A stretch of 64,000 bases of DNA from Thermotoga sp. Mc24 (GTDB lineage: Bacteria; Thermotogota; Thermotogae; Thermotogales; Thermotogaceae). The notes under the pieces are model-generated. The model did not search any database. It was not told the DNA's origin and saw only the letters and a list, made by a program, of their open reading frames with translations. A program made the position numbers and the translations under genes. Below, one piece after another: positions 1 to 9,255 of the stretch. Where the stretch lies: contig NZ_JSFH01000009.1 of NCBI RefSeq assembly GCF_000784835.1, forward strand, positions 310,001 through 374,000, given 5' to 3'. Position 1 is the first letter of the stretch; the number at the start of each line of letters is the position of its first letter.

Positions 1-1058
1 ACCGGCACCTGGTATTTGTCAGCAACGTTGAAGGCTTTCTGTGTCAGATAGAACGCTTCTTCCACGTTTCCGGGAGCATAAATGACCCTTGGAAAATCTC
101 CGTGTCCAGCGTACAGAGCCAGGTTCAAATCTCCCTGCTCCGTTCTTGTGGGAAGACCGGTCGCGGGTCCAGGTCTCTGTGCCAGATGAATCACAGCGGG
201 TGATTCTATCATTCCGGCAAGACTGAGGGCTTCTTCCATGAGGGCAAAGCCTCCACCCGATGTGGTGACAAGACCTCTCGCACCGGCATACCACGCTCCG
301 ATGATCATGTTCATGGCGGCGATTTCGTCTTCTGCCTGTTCCACCACTATTCCGAAGTTGTTCTTGTGTTGGGAAAGAAAAACAAGTACGGAAGTGGAGG
401 GAGACATGGGGTAGGAGGAGACAAAATTACAGCCTCCAGCGATCGCTCCGAGTCCCACAGCCTCTGCTCCATTCAGAAGAACCTCATTCTTTATCGATGA
501 ATCTTTTTCAACGTCGAATTCGATTTTCTGAGAGAGTTCTTGACCTTTCTTGTATCCTTCCAGCGCAGCGCGGATGTTGTCGTTCACGATGTCTTCACCT
601 TTACTGCTGAACTGTCTGGTGATCTGGTCTTTCAGAGCGGATTCATCGGCGCCGAGCAGTCCAGAGAGAAAACCTATGGCAACTGAATTCGCGTATATGC
701 TCTTTCCAATCTGTTTTGCTATGTTCAGGAAAGGTACCACGATTTTTTCTCCGGGTGATTCTTTGATGAACTCTTCCTCTCCGATGACCAGTGTTTTTTC
801 CGTGATACGATTCTTCAGCCTTTCTGTGGCCCCCTTTCCCAGGGGTATGAGCACGTCTATTCTGTCAACGAAGGAACGAACCCTTCTCGATGAAACCCGG
901 ATCTCCGTGGTGTTGTTTCCTCCTCTCACTCTCGACATGTACTCTTTGGTGGCAAACACATGGAATCCGGAGTCTTTTAAAACCCGTGTTAGGACGTTCT
1001 CGACTGTCTGTATTCCCTGTCCCGCTTCCCCACTCAAGACAATGCTCACATCTTTCAT
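1..1058 (-). CDS. 2-oxoacid:ferredoxin oxidoreductase, gamma-alpha fused subunit (KorA type), 3' part outside window
   Basis: Reading leftwards from an ATG at 1058 gives about 352 codons with no stop before the window edge, so the C-terminus is missing. The first ~190 residues have the gamma-domain pattern ([20 protein letters not shown], then [16 protein letters not shown]). After that comes the pyrimidine-binding alpha domain ([59 protein letters not shown]). This order is that of KorA-like subunits that oxidatively decarboxylate 2-oxoacids to acyl-CoA with ferredoxin as acceptor; the thiamine-binding beta subunit is expected just beyond position 1. The start overlaps the upstream GGDEF gene stop by 4 bp and has an AGGTGG ribosome site. 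The substrate (2-oxoglutarate, pyruvate or branched 2-oxoacid) cannot be told from this part. Confidence 0.93.
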   Translation of the reverse strand, partial: MKDVSIVLSGEAGQGIQTVENVLTRVLKDSGFHVFATKEYMSRVRGGNNTTEIRVSSRRVRSFVDRIDVLIPLGKGATERLKNRITEKTLVIGEEEFIKESPGEKIVVPFLNIAKQIGKSIYANSVAIGFLSGLLGADESALKDQITRQFSSKGEDIVNDNIRAALEGYKKGQELSQKIEFDVEKDSSIKNEVLLNGAEAVGLGAIAGGCNFVSSYPMSPSTSVLVFLSQHKNNFGIVVEQAEDEIAAMNMIIGAWYAGARGLVTTSGGGFALMEEALSLAGMIESPAVIHLAQRPGPATGLPTRTEQGDLNLALYAGHGDFPRVIYAPGNVEEAFYLTQKAFNVADKYQVP

Positions 1059-2530
1059 TCTGAACCACCTCTCTTTTTGAACTTGTTTTTGTAGAGGAGA
1101 TCGTCTGCTCTCGAGAGCACTCTTTCTATCGGTATGAAACCGTCTATCTCTTCATAACCAACGGAGAATTCTATGTTGAAGGGCAAGTCTACATTTTTAA
1201 GGTTTTCTTCTACCCTTTTCAGAACACCGGCAGCGTTCTCTTTGGTGCTATCGACGAGCACCAGGAGAAACTCATCGCCACCGTATCTGAAAACAAGATC
1301 TGACTCCCGAATGGTTCTCTTAAGGACTTTGACAAATTCAATGAGTGCTTTGTCACCCATCAAATGTCCGTAAGTGTCGTTTATCATTTTCAAACCATCT
1401 ACATCCATGATCACCAGAATGGACTTCTTCTGGTTTCGCCTGAGCCACGCCATGTGAGAGAATATCCACTCGTTGAAGTAGTGCCTTGAATAAGCTTCGG
1501 TTAGGGGATCTTTCAGTGCGAGTTCGCGGTACTTCTGGTGAAGATGATATTCCCTCAGGTAGAGAGACACCACTTCCGCAAACGTATTGAGAACGCCAAA
1601 GAATGAAGGTGCTATGTTTTCATTCGACAGAAAAACCATGTGGTAAGAAGGTATGTTTTCATCCTTCAGATTCACGATGATGTAATGAGCACCTTCTTTC
1701 TCCAGTTTTTCTATTTTTTCTGTCTCTTCTCGGGATTTTCCAAAATCGAATTCCGGTATCTTCTCCATACCCATATGAAATACGGGGATGTCCCCTTCGA
1801 ATACGATTCCCCCTGTGAAAACATTACTCGCTTCTACGATCTTCTGCAGGGCCTCTTTGAGAAATTCTTCGGCTGAGATGGGTTTTCTGAAAAGGAGCAA
1901 GAGGGTGAATATGGTGCTCATGATCTTTTGAAGTTGCTGTTCGTTTGTCAGAGTTTTTCTCATGAGAAGATAGGTGCTCGTAAGGTTTCCAAGTGATTTC
2001 AAGATCTTTTTTGAAAGTTCTGAAAAGCCAAAGTAAGGACTGTCGAGGGCGATGTTTCCCACAAATTCGTCTCCAGAAAATATACCCACAACGAGGCTCT
2101 TTCTCGTACCTCGGAGAGTCTTTTCAAAGAATTTCCACATGTCGTCTGGAAAAAGTCCCCTGTCATAGTCAAGGAAATCAACCTCTAATGGATCTTTTCC
2201 AGCTCTGAACAGATATCTGGATGGAAATCTTTTTCCAAACAGATCTACAATGTGTCCCCTCGAGGCAACAAAGACCCAGTCTCCTGATGGGGTGATTCTG
2301 GAGACGCTTCCTTTTGTTGCTTCTGGAACCACTTCCATCGCGATATCCAGGATTTTCTGAAAGAACTCTTCTTCAGGCGAGTTCGGATCGAGTTTTGAAA
2401 GTCCATCAACTATGGTATCGAGGCTCTTTTCCAGCTGTCTGTAGTACTCGATCTTCCTTCTCACATGACAGAAAAGATAAAGCGCAAACACAAGAAATCC
2501 AAACGAGATAACGTAAAAGAAAACCTGCAA
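1055..2530 (-). CDS. Membrane-anchored GGDEF protein, probable diguanylate cyclase
   Basis: 491 residues from a TTG start behind GGGGG. One N-terminal membrane segment (about residues 3-23) is followed by a short coiled stretch and roughly 280 residues that look like one or two GAF-type sensory domains (inference). The C-terminal GGDEF domain has an intact GGDEF signature at 417-421 and an RESD at 408-411, five residues upstream, which fits the RxxD inhibitory site for c-di-GMP. The protein should make c-di-GMP at the inner face of the membrane. No EAL or HD-GYP domain is attached. It lies 12 bp downstream of the metallo-hydrolase gene and overlaps korA by 4 bp, so the three are probably one transcript. 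The signal sensed is unknown. Confidence 0.9.
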   Translation of the reverse strand: MQVFFYVISFGFLVFALYLFCHVRRKIEYYRQLEKSLDTIVDGLSKLDPNSPEEEFFQKILDIAMEVVPEATKGSVSRITPSGDWVFVASRGHIVDLFGKRFPSRYLFRAGKDPLEVDFLDYDRGLFPDDMWKFFEKTLRGTRKSLVVGIFSGDEFVGNIALDSPYFGFSELSKKILKSLGNLTSTYLLMRKTLTNEQQLQKIMSTIFTLLLLFRKPISAEEFLKEALQKIVEASNVFTGGIVFEGDIPVFHMGMEKIPEFDFGKSREETEKIEKLEKEGAHYIIVNLKDENIPSYHMVFLSNENIAPSFFGVLNTFAEVVSLYLREYHLHQKYRELALKDPLTEAYSRHYFNEWIFSHMAWLRRNQKKSILVIMDVDGLKMINDTYGHLMGDKALIEFVKVLKRTIRESDLVFRYGGDEFLLVLVDSTKENAAGVLKRVEENLKNVDLPFNIEFSVGYEEIDGFIPIERVLSRADDLLYKNKFKKRGGSE

Positions 2531-2542
2531 ACTATTTCCCCC

Positions 2543-3223
2543 TCACAATTCCAGCGATTCTCCCGGCTCAAGAATCACACATTCAACACTCATTTCCGTC
2601 ACTTTCTTCTTGAATAGTTCCACATCCGCGAAGATGAGTTCCCATGTTCCATAATGCATGGGAACAACCTTCTTCGGTTTTATCATCGCCGTTGCTCTCA
2701 CGGCGTCTTCCACGTCCATGACGAAATTTCCACCGATTGGAAGAAACGCTACATCCACGTTCTCTTCTCCGAGAAGTTCCATCTCCCTGGTCAAACCGGT
2801 GTCTCCTGCGTGGTATATCTTTTTTCGCTCGAGCGTGATGAGAAAGCCAGCAGGATTTCCTCCGTAGATCATACTGTCTCCATCGAGAATTCCAGAGCCA
2901 TGAACGGCAGGTGTCATCTTCACCCTGCCAAAATCGAAGAGGTAGCTTCCACCTATGTGCATGGCATGGGTCTTCACACCTTTTTTTCCGAGGTAATGGC
3001 AGATTTCGTAGTTGGATATCACCGTGGCATCGTTTTTCTTTGCTATTTCTACAGCATCCCCGAGGTGATCTCCGTGTCCGTGTGTCACGAGTATGTAATC
3101 GATCTTTGGAAGATCCTCCAATTTTACAGGACAAACCGGATTTCCTGAAATGAAAGGATCGATGATGATGTTTTTCTTTCCCTCTATCAGCACCACGGCG
3201 TGTCCCAGGAATGTGACTTTCAT
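2543..3223 (-). CDS. UPF0173-type metal-dependent hydrolase (metallo-beta-lactamase fold)
   Basis: 226 residues, full length for the small UPF0173/YtkL-like family. The metal motif HGHGDH is at 48-53. Further ligand positions are visible in HAGDTG (about residue 140) and PMHYGTWE (about 190). It should bind two divalent metals, with a cytosolic hydrolase activity whose natural substrate is unknown for the family. The ATG at 3223 follows a GGAGGTGGTAAC leader. A TATAAT promoter sits just upstream, so this is the first gene of the operon that continues into the GGDEF and korA genes. Confidence 0.9.
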   Translation of the reverse strand: MKVTFLGHAVVLIEGKKNIIIDPFISGNPVCPVKLEDLPKIDYILVTHGHGDHLGDAVEIAKKNDATVISNYEICHYLGKKGVKTHAMHIGGSYLFDFGRVKMTPAVHGSGILDGDSMIYGGNPAGFLITLERKKIYHAGDTGLTREMELLGEENVDVAFLPIGGNFVMDVEDAVRATAMIKPKKVVPMHYGTWELIFADVELFKKKVTEMSVECVILEPGESLEL

Positions 3224-3243
3224 GTTACCACCTCCTACTTTAG

Positions 3244-3273
3244 ATTATACTCTTTTCGGAAATTAACGTTGAA
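3244..3273 (-). promoter_or_regulatory. Sigma-A-type promoter for the hydrolase-GGDEF-korA operon
   Basis: On the minus strand, TTCAAC (3273-3268) is 18 bp upstream of a perfect TATAAT (3249-3244). It is about 20 bp from the hydrolase ATG, leaving a short leader with AGGAGG. Confidence 0.6.
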
Positions 3274-3363
3274 GAAGGAATATGTTCGTTGAAAAATTCT
3301 TCTTTCTGTACTGGTTTCTCTTCCAGCGTAATGTTAGAATAGATCTACGCAGATTACATTTCG

Positions 3364-3425
3364 GGAGGTGGATCCTAAGTGGAAAGCACCAGTCTTCCTC
3401 CGTAAAAAAGCAGCCTGAGGAGGTG
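3364..3425 (+). promoter_or_regulatory. Possible switching leader in front of mgtE
   Basis: CCTCC at 3397-3401 can pair with GGAGG at 3364-3368 upstream or with GGAGG at 3419-3423, which is the mgtE ribosome binding site. The two pairings exclude each other, so the leader could open or close translation. It does not match the M-box consensus as I know it. A weak -10 (TAGAAT, 3335-3340) lies upstream. Purine-rich SD sequences pair with many CCTCC runs, so this stays a candidate only. Confidence 0.35.
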
Positions 3426-3430
3426 TGAGA

Positions 3431-4771
3431 ATGAAGATCAAAGTGGAAATTGATCTTCAGGAATTGATCGAAAAAGGAGACTTCAAGACACTCAAAAGAG
3501 TTCTCGAACAACAGGATCCCGCCGACGTGAAGGAGATGATTGAAAAGCTTCCGCCTGACCTGAAAGTGGTCGTTTTTAGACTCCTTCCCAAGGATAAGGC
3601 CGCTGAAGTGTTCAGCGAACTCGAACCCGATGATCAGTTGGAACTCATAAAACTTTTCAGAGAGGAACGGCTGAAGGAGATTTTCGAATCGATGGATCCA
3701 GACGACAAGGTAGAACTGCTCGAAGAGATGCCCGCGAACGTGGTGAAGAAGCTCCTTTCATACCTTCCTCCACAGGAGAGGGAGGAATTGCTTCACATCC
3801 TGAATTATCCCGAAGATTCTGCGGCAAGGCTTGCCACCACAGAATACGTAGAGCTTTTCGAGGATATGACCGTCAGGGAAGCACTGGAAAAGGTGAGAAG
3901 AGAAGGAAAGAAGAAAGAGAACATCTACTCTCTCATGGTGATAGATAGAACAAGAAAACTCAAGGGAACCGTTGAGCTCAGAGACATGATCGTTGCCGAT
4001 CCCGATCAGAAGGTATCGGAAATCATGAACAAGGATCCTGTTTTTGTTCACGCCACTGATGACCAGGAACTCGCGGCGGAACTCATGAAGAAATACGACC
4101 TGATCATACTACCGGTAGTTGACAGCGAAGAGAGATTGATTGGTGTGATCACCTTTGACGATCTCGTTGACGTCATCGAAGAAGAGGCAACGGAAGACAT
4201 ACAGAAGATGGCCTCAATGAGTGTTACTTACACACCCTATTTCCACACTCCTGTATGGAAGTTTATTTTGAAAAGATCCCCATGGCTTGTGGCGCTTCTT
4301 CTTCTTGAAAGTATAAACAGCAATATCATATCAGGCTATGAAAAGTTCCTCGCATCAATACCACTGATAGCAGCCTTTATTCCAACGATGATGGATGCTG
4401 GAGGGAACATTGGTTCTCAGATATCTGCTCTCATAATAAGAGGAATGAGTTTAAACGAGATAACCGCAAAAGACTGGTGGAAGGTTCTGCTGAGAGAATC
4501 TCTGATAGGTTCTATCTTAGGTTTTATTCTTGCGGGTGTTCTGTACCTGAGGGCTTTTCTGATCTCTTCTGATCCCACATTGAATTTCGCCGTTGCAACA
4601 GCCTTACTCGTAGTAATTCTGTATGCAAATATCTTGGGCGCGCTTCTTCCCTTCATCGCCCGTATCTTCAAAATTGACCCGGCCTTCATGGCAGGACCGC
4701 TTCTCACCACGATCGTCGACGTGACAGGCATCATGATATATTTCTACGTGGTGCACAGTTTCTTGAGTTGA
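3431..4771 (+). CDS. mgtE: Magnesium transporter MgtE
   Basis: 446 residues from the ATG at 3431, seven bases after AGGAGG; a GTG two codons earlier is too close to that site. Domain order is canonical. A cytosolic superhelical MgtE_N region lies at about 20-120 (repeats such as LPPDLKVVVFRLLPKDKAAEVF and LEEMPANVVKKLLSYL). Two CBS domains occupy about 130-250 (including VSEIMNKDPVFVHATDD). A five-helix membrane domain starts near 270 with the conserved GGNIGSQ. It is an inner-membrane, Mg2+-gated Mg2+ channel. The N-domain and CBS pair normally close the pore when cytosolic Mg2+ is high. It starts a + strand run with two hydrolase genes. Confidence 0.96.
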   Translation: MKIKVEIDLQELIEKGDFKTLKRVLEQQDPADVKEMIEKLPPDLKVVVFRLLPKDKAAEVFSELEPDDQLELIKLFREERLKEIFESMDPDDKVELLEEMPANVVKKLLSYLPPQEREELLHILNYPEDSAARLATTEYVELFEDMTVREALEKVRREGKKKENIYSLMVIDRTRKLKGTVELRDMIVADPDQKVSEIMNKDPVFVHATDDQELAAELMKKYDLIILPVVDSEERLIGVITFDDLVDVIEEEATEDIQKMASMSVTYTPYFHTPVWKFILKRSPWLVALLLLESINSNIISGYEKFLASIPLIAAFIPTMMDAGGNIGSQISALIIRGMSLNEITAKDWWKVLLRESLIGSILGFILAGVLYLRAFLISSDPTLNFAVATALLVVILYANILGALLPFIARIFKIDPAFMAGPLLTTIVDVTGIMIYFYVVHSFLS

Positions 4772-4783
4772 AGAGGAGAGACC

Positions 4784-5704
4784 ATGGTTAAGCTGATAAT
4801 CAAGTTTGGCTTGATAATAATCTCTTTCGTTGTGTTGTTTTCAAATGCCCTTCTGGGGCTTCTTTTCTTTTTCTTACTCTCTCTTCCTGTGGTGAGAAAC
4901 GCTGTTTTGGGAAGACTTCCGATAAAATTGAAAAAATCGGTAACGGGCAATGTTTACACTTACGAATACAAAAATGGCCTGAAAATGGACATATATTATC
5001 CATCTGTGAAAAGAAAGAGTTATCCGTTCGTGCTTTTTGCACACGGTGGTGGATGGATCTCCGGATACAGAAGGCAGCCCAACAACGTTTCGTGGTACAG
5101 ATTTCTCAATGCAAACGGTTTCGCTGTGGCGACATTTGACTACAGATACGGTTACTTTCATTACATCGAAGATATTCTGGAAGATCTGAAAAGTGCTGTC
5201 TCTTTCCTGAATGAAAACAGGGAGCATCTGCTGATTAAAAACCTGAATCTCATGGGACTTTCAGCGGGAGGGCACCTTGTTCTGTACCACGCGATGAGAT
5301 CTTCGAAGGAAGGAAAAAAAGATTTCGATGGTCACGTGGTAGCCTGGTATGCTCCCTGCGATCTTCTCGACCTGTGGAGCATGGAAACATCCTCTCTCTT
5401 CGCGAGGTTCTCTGTTGCAACGACGTTGAAGGGACTTCCCGTACGAAAGAAAGAAGATTATGTGTTCTACTCTCCTGTGACCTGGGTGAACCCGAAGGTG
5501 CCTCCCACCATGCTGGTTCACGGCATGAAAGACGACGTTGTGCCTTACATCTCATCTGTTAAAATGTATAAAAAACTCAGAGAAAACGGTGTGCAGGCAA
5601 AGCTGAGGCTTCATCCGAAGGGGAAACACGGTTTTGAGTTCGTTCTGAAAGATCCTTTGACGGTGAAGATCCTCTACGAAACGGTATCGTTTTTGAAGAG
5701 GTGA
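4784..5704 (+). CDS. Membrane-anchored alpha/beta hydrolase, HSL/esterase type
   Basis: 306 residues, 12 bp after mgtE. A hydrophobic N-terminus (about 3-35) acts as an anchor or uncleaved signal. The catalytic domain has the oxyanion HGGG at 87-90, a GLSAG nucleophile elbow with Ser160, an acid in GMKDDVVPY and a histidine in KGKHGFEF. This is the complete Ser-Asp-His set of carboxylesterases of the hormone-sensitive-lipase/BD-FAE type. It probably hydrolyses short acyl or aryl esters; the substrate is not evident. It lies 4 bp from the next hydrolase gene, so the two are probably cotranscribed. Confidence 0.88.
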   Translation: MVKLIIKFGLIIISFVVLFSNALLGLLFFFLLSLPVVRNAVLGRLPIKLKKSVTGNVYTYEYKNGLKMDIYYPSVKRKSYPFVLFAHGGGWISGYRRQPNNVSWYRFLNANGFAVATFDYRYGYFHYIEDILEDLKSAVSFLNENREHLLIKNLNLMGLSAGGHLVLYHAMRSSKEGKKDFDGHVVAWYAPCDLLDLWSMETSSLFARFSVATTLKGLPVRKKEDYVFYSPVTWVNPKVPPTMLVHGMKDDVVPYISSVKMYKKLRENGVQAKLRLHPKGKHGFEFVLKDPLTVKILYETVSFLKR

Positions 5705-5708
5705 AAGT

Positions 5709-6659
5709 GTGTTCGAACACGTAAAGGTGCCTTCCGATTATTCCCTCGGATACGTTCACAGGACAAAGAATGTCCGGATTTCCATTTTGAAGTTCAAATC
5801 GACCTATCCAGACGCGGAAAAAGGAACAGATCCTGTGGAGGTGTACATCTTCTCACCGAAGAGGAAAAAAGTGGGGTCGGTGATGATACTTCAGGGACTT
5901 GGAAGCCGAAACGTTCTGTATCTTCTTCGGATGGCTTACTATCTTTCCAAAAGGAAGATAGAGGCGATAGTTCCTGTTTTGCCGGGAAACTTCATCCGCG
6001 TAGCGCACGGTTCTGTGAGCGGGAAGGACTATTTTTCCTCCGACCTGGGAAAGATGACCAGGTTCTGGGAACACGCTCTCACAGATCTACTCAGTCTTTT
6101 GGAACTTTTGAAAGTTAAGAAGATGTGGCACGAGAGGAACTGCCTCTTCGGGTACTGTCTTGGTGGGATGATCGCTGTTTTACTCAACGCGATGAGCAGC
6201 GATTTCAAAAAGACGATCATCATGATGGCTGGTGGTGACTTTGCCACTCTGTTCTGGAAGTCACCCACTCTGTCTTTTGTGAGGCGTGAGTTGAGAAGTG
6301 GAAAGGGAGAAGAACACGGAATGACAAATGAGAAAAATTTCTACGACACCTACAGAAACGATCTGGAGAGACTGAAGGAATTTTCCTCGGTTCAGGAAAT
6401 GTTGAATTCAAACATACATCCTCTTTTGAAGCTCGATCCGCTCGCTTACGCGAAGTTCGTGGATACCTCGCGGATCGTGATGATGGAAGCGATGTTCGAC
6501 AAAGCACTTCCAAAGAGCACAAGAGACATTCTATGGGAGTACCTTGGAAAGCCCAAAAGGATAAGGGTTCCATCAAGTCACGTGAGCTGGCTTCCGTTCC
6601 AGATGCTCGCTGCCAGGTACATAGTGAAGCTTCTCAAAGAACAGGGCGCTGAGGATTGA
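5709..6659 (+). CDS. Alpha/beta hydrolase with a cysteine nucleophile elbow (dienelactone hydrolase/PHA synthase-like)
   Basis: 316 residues from a GTG at 5709 with AGAGGTG upstream. The nucleophile elbow reads FGYCLGG with Cys150 where most relatives have Ser. Cys at this place is typical of dienelactone hydrolases and polyhydroxyalkanoate synthases. The end of the chain has a His in SSHVSWLPF that fits the catalytic histidine of PHA-synthase-like proteins. No membrane segment is seen. The last 87 bp overlap the 3' end of the convergent arginase-fold gene. Function is not assignable beyond an acyl-transfer or ester-cleaving fold. Confidence 0.78.
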   Translation: MFEHVKVPSDYSLGYVHRTKNVRISILKFKSTYPDAEKGTDPVEVYIFSPKRKKVGSVMILQGLGSRNVLYLLRMAYYLSKRKIEAIVPVLPGNFIRVAHGSVSGKDYFSSDLGKMTRFWEHALTDLLSLLELLKVKKMWHERNCLFGYCLGGMIAVLLNAMSSDFKKTIIMMAGGDFATLFWKSPTLSFVRRELRSGKGEEHGMTNEKNFYDTYRNDLERLKEFSSVQEMLNSNIHPLLKLDPLAYAKFVDTSRIVMMEAMFDKALPKSTRDILWEYLGKPKRIRVPSSHVSWLPFQMLAARYIVKLLKEQGAED

Positions 6660-7295
6660 GAGATTGATCTTCTCGCTTTCTTTTATCTTCCAGAATTCCA
6701 GCGGATCCGGTTCACCGCAGATATCCAATCCCAGAATCTTTCTCAAGGGAATGTGACGTAGCACGTTGAGGAGTTCTTCCAGTGAAACTCTTCCTCTTTC
6801 CCAGCCAGTTATTCCGATATTCAGAACATCTTTGTCAACACTCAGATACACCGGATATCTTCCAAAAAGTTTCAGGATCTTCTGAGGATCTGTTTCGGAG
6901 TAAAACACCCTGTGGATCTTTTCCTGCTCCTGAGTGCCTACAACCACAACTTTCACCAGGTGTTTCAGTTTCAGAGCTTTTCTGATCCAGCTGTCGCAGG
7001 TGAGAAACTCCTCCTCTCTGGCATCGAGGTGATTGTCGAACACAACCAGTACGAAAGGCCTCTTTATTTTTTTGATGATGAGGTAAGTGAGGTGGTGAAA
7101 CTCTCCATCCCCCAGAAACGTTACTCCCGGGTGTGGAGGAAGGATGTTTTCAATTTCAGGGATCTTTTCGGGAAGAACCATGTACCTGACACCTTCGATT
7201 CTTTTAAAAAACACAAACTCAGCGAGTGATTTCAGAGTCCGCTGTTCTTCGTAAACTCCGTTGAAATCGAGGATGTGGATCTGAGGAGATCTCAC
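6573..7295 (-). CDS. Divergent arginase/agmatinase-fold protein
   Basis: 240 residues, shorter than typical ureohydrolases (about 300). Metal-binding motifs of that superfamily are present: GDGEFHH (62-68) in place of GGDHS; FDNHLD (86-91) in place of DAHxD; SVDKDVLN (152-159) in place of SxDxDxxDP; and GLDICGEPDP near 200 where ExNP is usual. The His and Asp ligands expected for a two-Mn centre are therefore all there, while the segments that bind guanidino substrates are unlike arginase or agmatinase. The GTG start at 7295 has GGAGG seven bases upstream. It lies 12 bp downstream of the amidotransferase gene. The substrate is unknown. Confidence 0.72.
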   Translation of the reverse strand: MRSPQIHILDFNGVYEEQRTLKSLAEFVFFKRIEGVRYMVLPEKIPEIENILPPHPGVTFLGDGEFHHLTYLIIKKIKRPFVLVVFDNHLDAREEEFLTCDSWIRKALKLKHLVKVVVVGTQEQEKIHRVFYSETDPQKILKLFGRYPVYLSVDKDVLNIGITGWERGRVSLEELLNVLRHIPLRKILGLDICGEPDPLEFWKIKESEKINLSILSALFFEKLHYVPGSEHLERKPAHVT

Positions 7296-7307
7296 ACTAG
7301 CACCTCC

Positions 7308-7991
7308 TCAGTTTTCCACCATCCTTTCCAGAAGAGACCTCAAAAGTCCTTTCAGGACTTTTTCCTCCCTCTCTGCTGTTTCGAGAAGAACCCTGGGATC
7401 TATCTTCTTCTCTTCGAGTTCACTCCTGTATGCCTCTATCCAGCGTTTCATGGTCCTGGCTCCTACCTCTATATGAAACTGAAGACCCACAGCCTTTTCA
7501 TAGACGAACCCCTGGTTTTCGTACTTTTCGGAAGTAAAGACCCTGGTTGCTCCATGTGGAAGATCGAAAGTGTCTCCGTGCCACTGGAACACCAGCAGTC
7601 TGTCCGGAAATTTCCCGAAGAATCTATCGTCGGAGACCTTTTCGACGAAGAACCAGCCTATTTCCTCTCCGTTTTTTCCCCTGTAGACACTTGCACCAAG
7701 AACTTTGGCGAGCATCTGAGATCCCAGACAGATTCCAAGGAAGGGAATTTCTTTCTTCAGAGTCTCTTCTATCAACTGGAATTCGTATTTCAGGAAAGGG
7801 AATTTCTCTTCCTCGTAGGCCCCCATGTAACCTCCAAGAAGCACCACGAGGGAGTACTCTTCGAGAGGTCTTTCAAGTTTTTCTCCTTTTGGAGTGTCCA
7901 GGTATTCGAAACCCCAGTTCTTCTCCTTGAAGATATCTTCCATCATTCCAAGGTCCTCTATCTCGACGTGTCTAATAGCGAGCACCTTCAC
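7308..7991 (-). CDS. Class I glutamine amidotransferase-like protein (GMP synthase-related)
   Basis: 227 residues from a GTG at 7991, seven bases after AAGGAGGT. A longer reading exists but would begin upstream of this ribosome site. The triad is complete: Cys88 in FLGICLGSQ, and His173 and Glu175 in LQFHIEV. A free-standing domain of this size resembles the GMP-synthase-like or gamma-glutamyl-hydrolase-like (PuuD) groups; no synthetase domain is attached or adjacent. It starts one base after the stop of the upstream membrane gene. Confidence 0.85.
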   Translation of the reverse strand: MKVLAIRHVEIEDLGMMEDIFKEKNWGFEYLDTPKGEKLERPLEEYSLVVLLGGYMGAYEEEKFPFLKYEFQLIEETLKKEIPFLGICLGSQMLAKVLGASVYRGKNGEEIGWFFVEKVSDDRFFGKFPDRLLVFQWHGDTFDLPHGATRVFTSEKYENQGFVYEKAVGLQFHIEVGARTMKRWIEAYRSELEEKKIDPRVLLETAEREEKVLKGLLRSLLERMVEN

Positions 7992-7992
7992 A

Positions 7993-8787
7993 TTAGATAC
8001 CTCCTTCAAGATGAATACTGAAGACACCGTCTTTCAGGTTGAAGAAGAGATCAGGATTGAGATCCGACTCGACAAGGTTCTCGATGGTCTTCAGAAGAAG
8101 TCCGTCTTTCTTATCGATGAAGTAAGAGATCCCGCCGGGTACTCTGAACAGAACTTCCAGAACGCAGTCTTCTGCCTCGAAGTAAAGCGGGACGTTCATC
8201 TTTTGAAAGCCGAATCTTATATTCAAAACACTGTCTCTTGTTTCAATCCGTGTGAACCTGTTTTCTTCGAATTCGCCCTTCACCGTGAAAGCACCTTCTT
8301 CAAATGAAAGTTCAAATGTATCCCTCGGTAGCTCGACCTCCACCATCTTTGGCCCGAGTTTTTTCCAGAGAGAACCCTTCACGATTAGATTTGAACCGAC
8401 TTTTGATACTTCTATTCCGCTTGACGTGGACACCCTGAGCTCTTCACCCTCGATGAACCTGACAGTGAATCCTCCACTTCTGAACGAAATTCTATTCACA
8501 CCGGTGAAAACCTGATATTTTCCAGGTGTCGAAACATACTCGTATGGCCACACAAGAAGCAGTATCAGAAAAGCGGAAAAGACTCCCACGCTCAGGAAGT
8601 ACAACCACTTTTTCTTCACGCTGAGGTAGATGAAATAAATACCGAAAGTTATCAGCATCATCGGCCAGAAGAGACCAAGATTGTGAAATATTCTTGTGAA
8701 GAATGAAAGAGAGAAAAGATCCAGAAAGATCGTTGTAAGGAGCAGAACTCCCAGGAAAATGAGAAATATACCAAATATTATCTTCAT
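7993..8787 (-). CDS. Membrane protein, LiaF/DUF5668-like N-terminus with beta-rich tail
   Basis: 264 residues. Three or four membrane helices fill the first ~90 residues. They are followed by a hydrophilic, beta-strand-rich region (DUF4097/adhesin-like pattern) likely to lie outside the membrane. It overlaps the PspC gene by 4 bp, and PspC plus LiaF-like proteins often act together in envelope-stress sensing (inference from family context). No enzymatic motif is visible. Confidence 0.65.
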   Translation of the reverse strand: MKIIFGIFLIFLGVLLLTTIFLDLFSLSFFTRIFHNLGLFWPMMLITFGIYFIYLSVKKKWLYFLSVGVFSAFLILLLVWPYEYVSTPGKYQVFTGVNRISFRSGGFTVRFIEGEELRVSTSSGIEVSKVGSNLIVKGSLWKKLGPKMVEVELPRDTFELSFEEGAFTVKGEFEENRFTRIETRDSVLNIRFGFQKMNVPLYFEAEDCVLEVLFRVPGGISYFIDKKDGLLLKTIENLVESDLNPDLFFNLKDGVFSIHLEGGI

Positions 8788-9167
8788 TTTTCATCTCTCC
8801 TCAGAAGAAGGAGAACACCAAAGATCACTAACAGAACGGCAAGAACCACCTTCCATGCCACACCGAAGAAGATTGGGAAAAAAGCGGACGCGAGAAAGAC
8901 GATTCCCAGAAAAATGAGAAGCCCACCGACTAACACTTTCAACCCTTCTGCGTTTTGAAGTGGTTTTTCTTCGCTTTCTGTTTTCACCTCTTCTTCAGGT
9001 ATGATCAACCAGGCGATCATGTAGAGCAGAAGACCCGCTCCCCACGCGAGTGTGATGAGAACCCAGATCAATCTTACGAGAGTCGGATCGACGTTGAAGT
9101 ACTCCGCAAATCCTCCACAGACACCCGCTATGATCCTGTTCTTTCTGGACCTTTTGAGCTGTTTCAT
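8784..9167 (-). CDS. PspC-domain membrane protein
   Basis: 127 residues from the ATG at 9167, six bases after GGGGGG; the ATG two codons earlier touches that site. Residues 3-60 form a PspC domain (RKNRIIAGVCGGFAEYF, then a helix ending in LIIPEEE). Two further hydrophobic helices fill the C-terminal half. PspC proteins sit in the inner membrane and sense or buffer envelope stress. It is the first gene of a four-gene minus-strand run with the membrane protein, amidotransferase and arginase-fold genes. Confidence 0.85.
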   Translation of the reverse strand: MKQLKRSRKNRIIAGVCGGFAEYFNVDPTLVRLIWVLITLAWGAGLLLYMIAWLIIPEEEVKTESEEKPLQNAEGLKVLVGGLLIFLGIVFLASAFFPIFFGVAWKVVLAVLLVIFGVLLLLRRDEK

Positions 9168-9188
9168 AAGCATCCCCCCTTTCAGAAG

Positions 9189-9197
9189 ATTTTAACA
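9189..9197 (-). promoter_or_regulatory. Extended -10 promoter for the PspC operon
   Basis: The minus strand reads TGT-TAAAAT (9197-9189), an extended -10 about 20 bp from the PspC ATG. No good -35 is seen. The other half of this 88-bp divergent gap must hold the zwf promoter, where only a weak TAGACA is visible near 9208. Confidence 0.45.
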
Positions 9198-9255
9198 TAA
9201 AAGAAATTAGACATCCCTTATTTTATGGTAAAAAATTTATAAAGAAGGTGAGAAT

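Noticed and set aside
3241-3430. Known M-box or cobalamin riboswitch before mgtE
   Set aside because: The conserved core blocks of those classes are not visible; only a simple alternative pairing can be supported.
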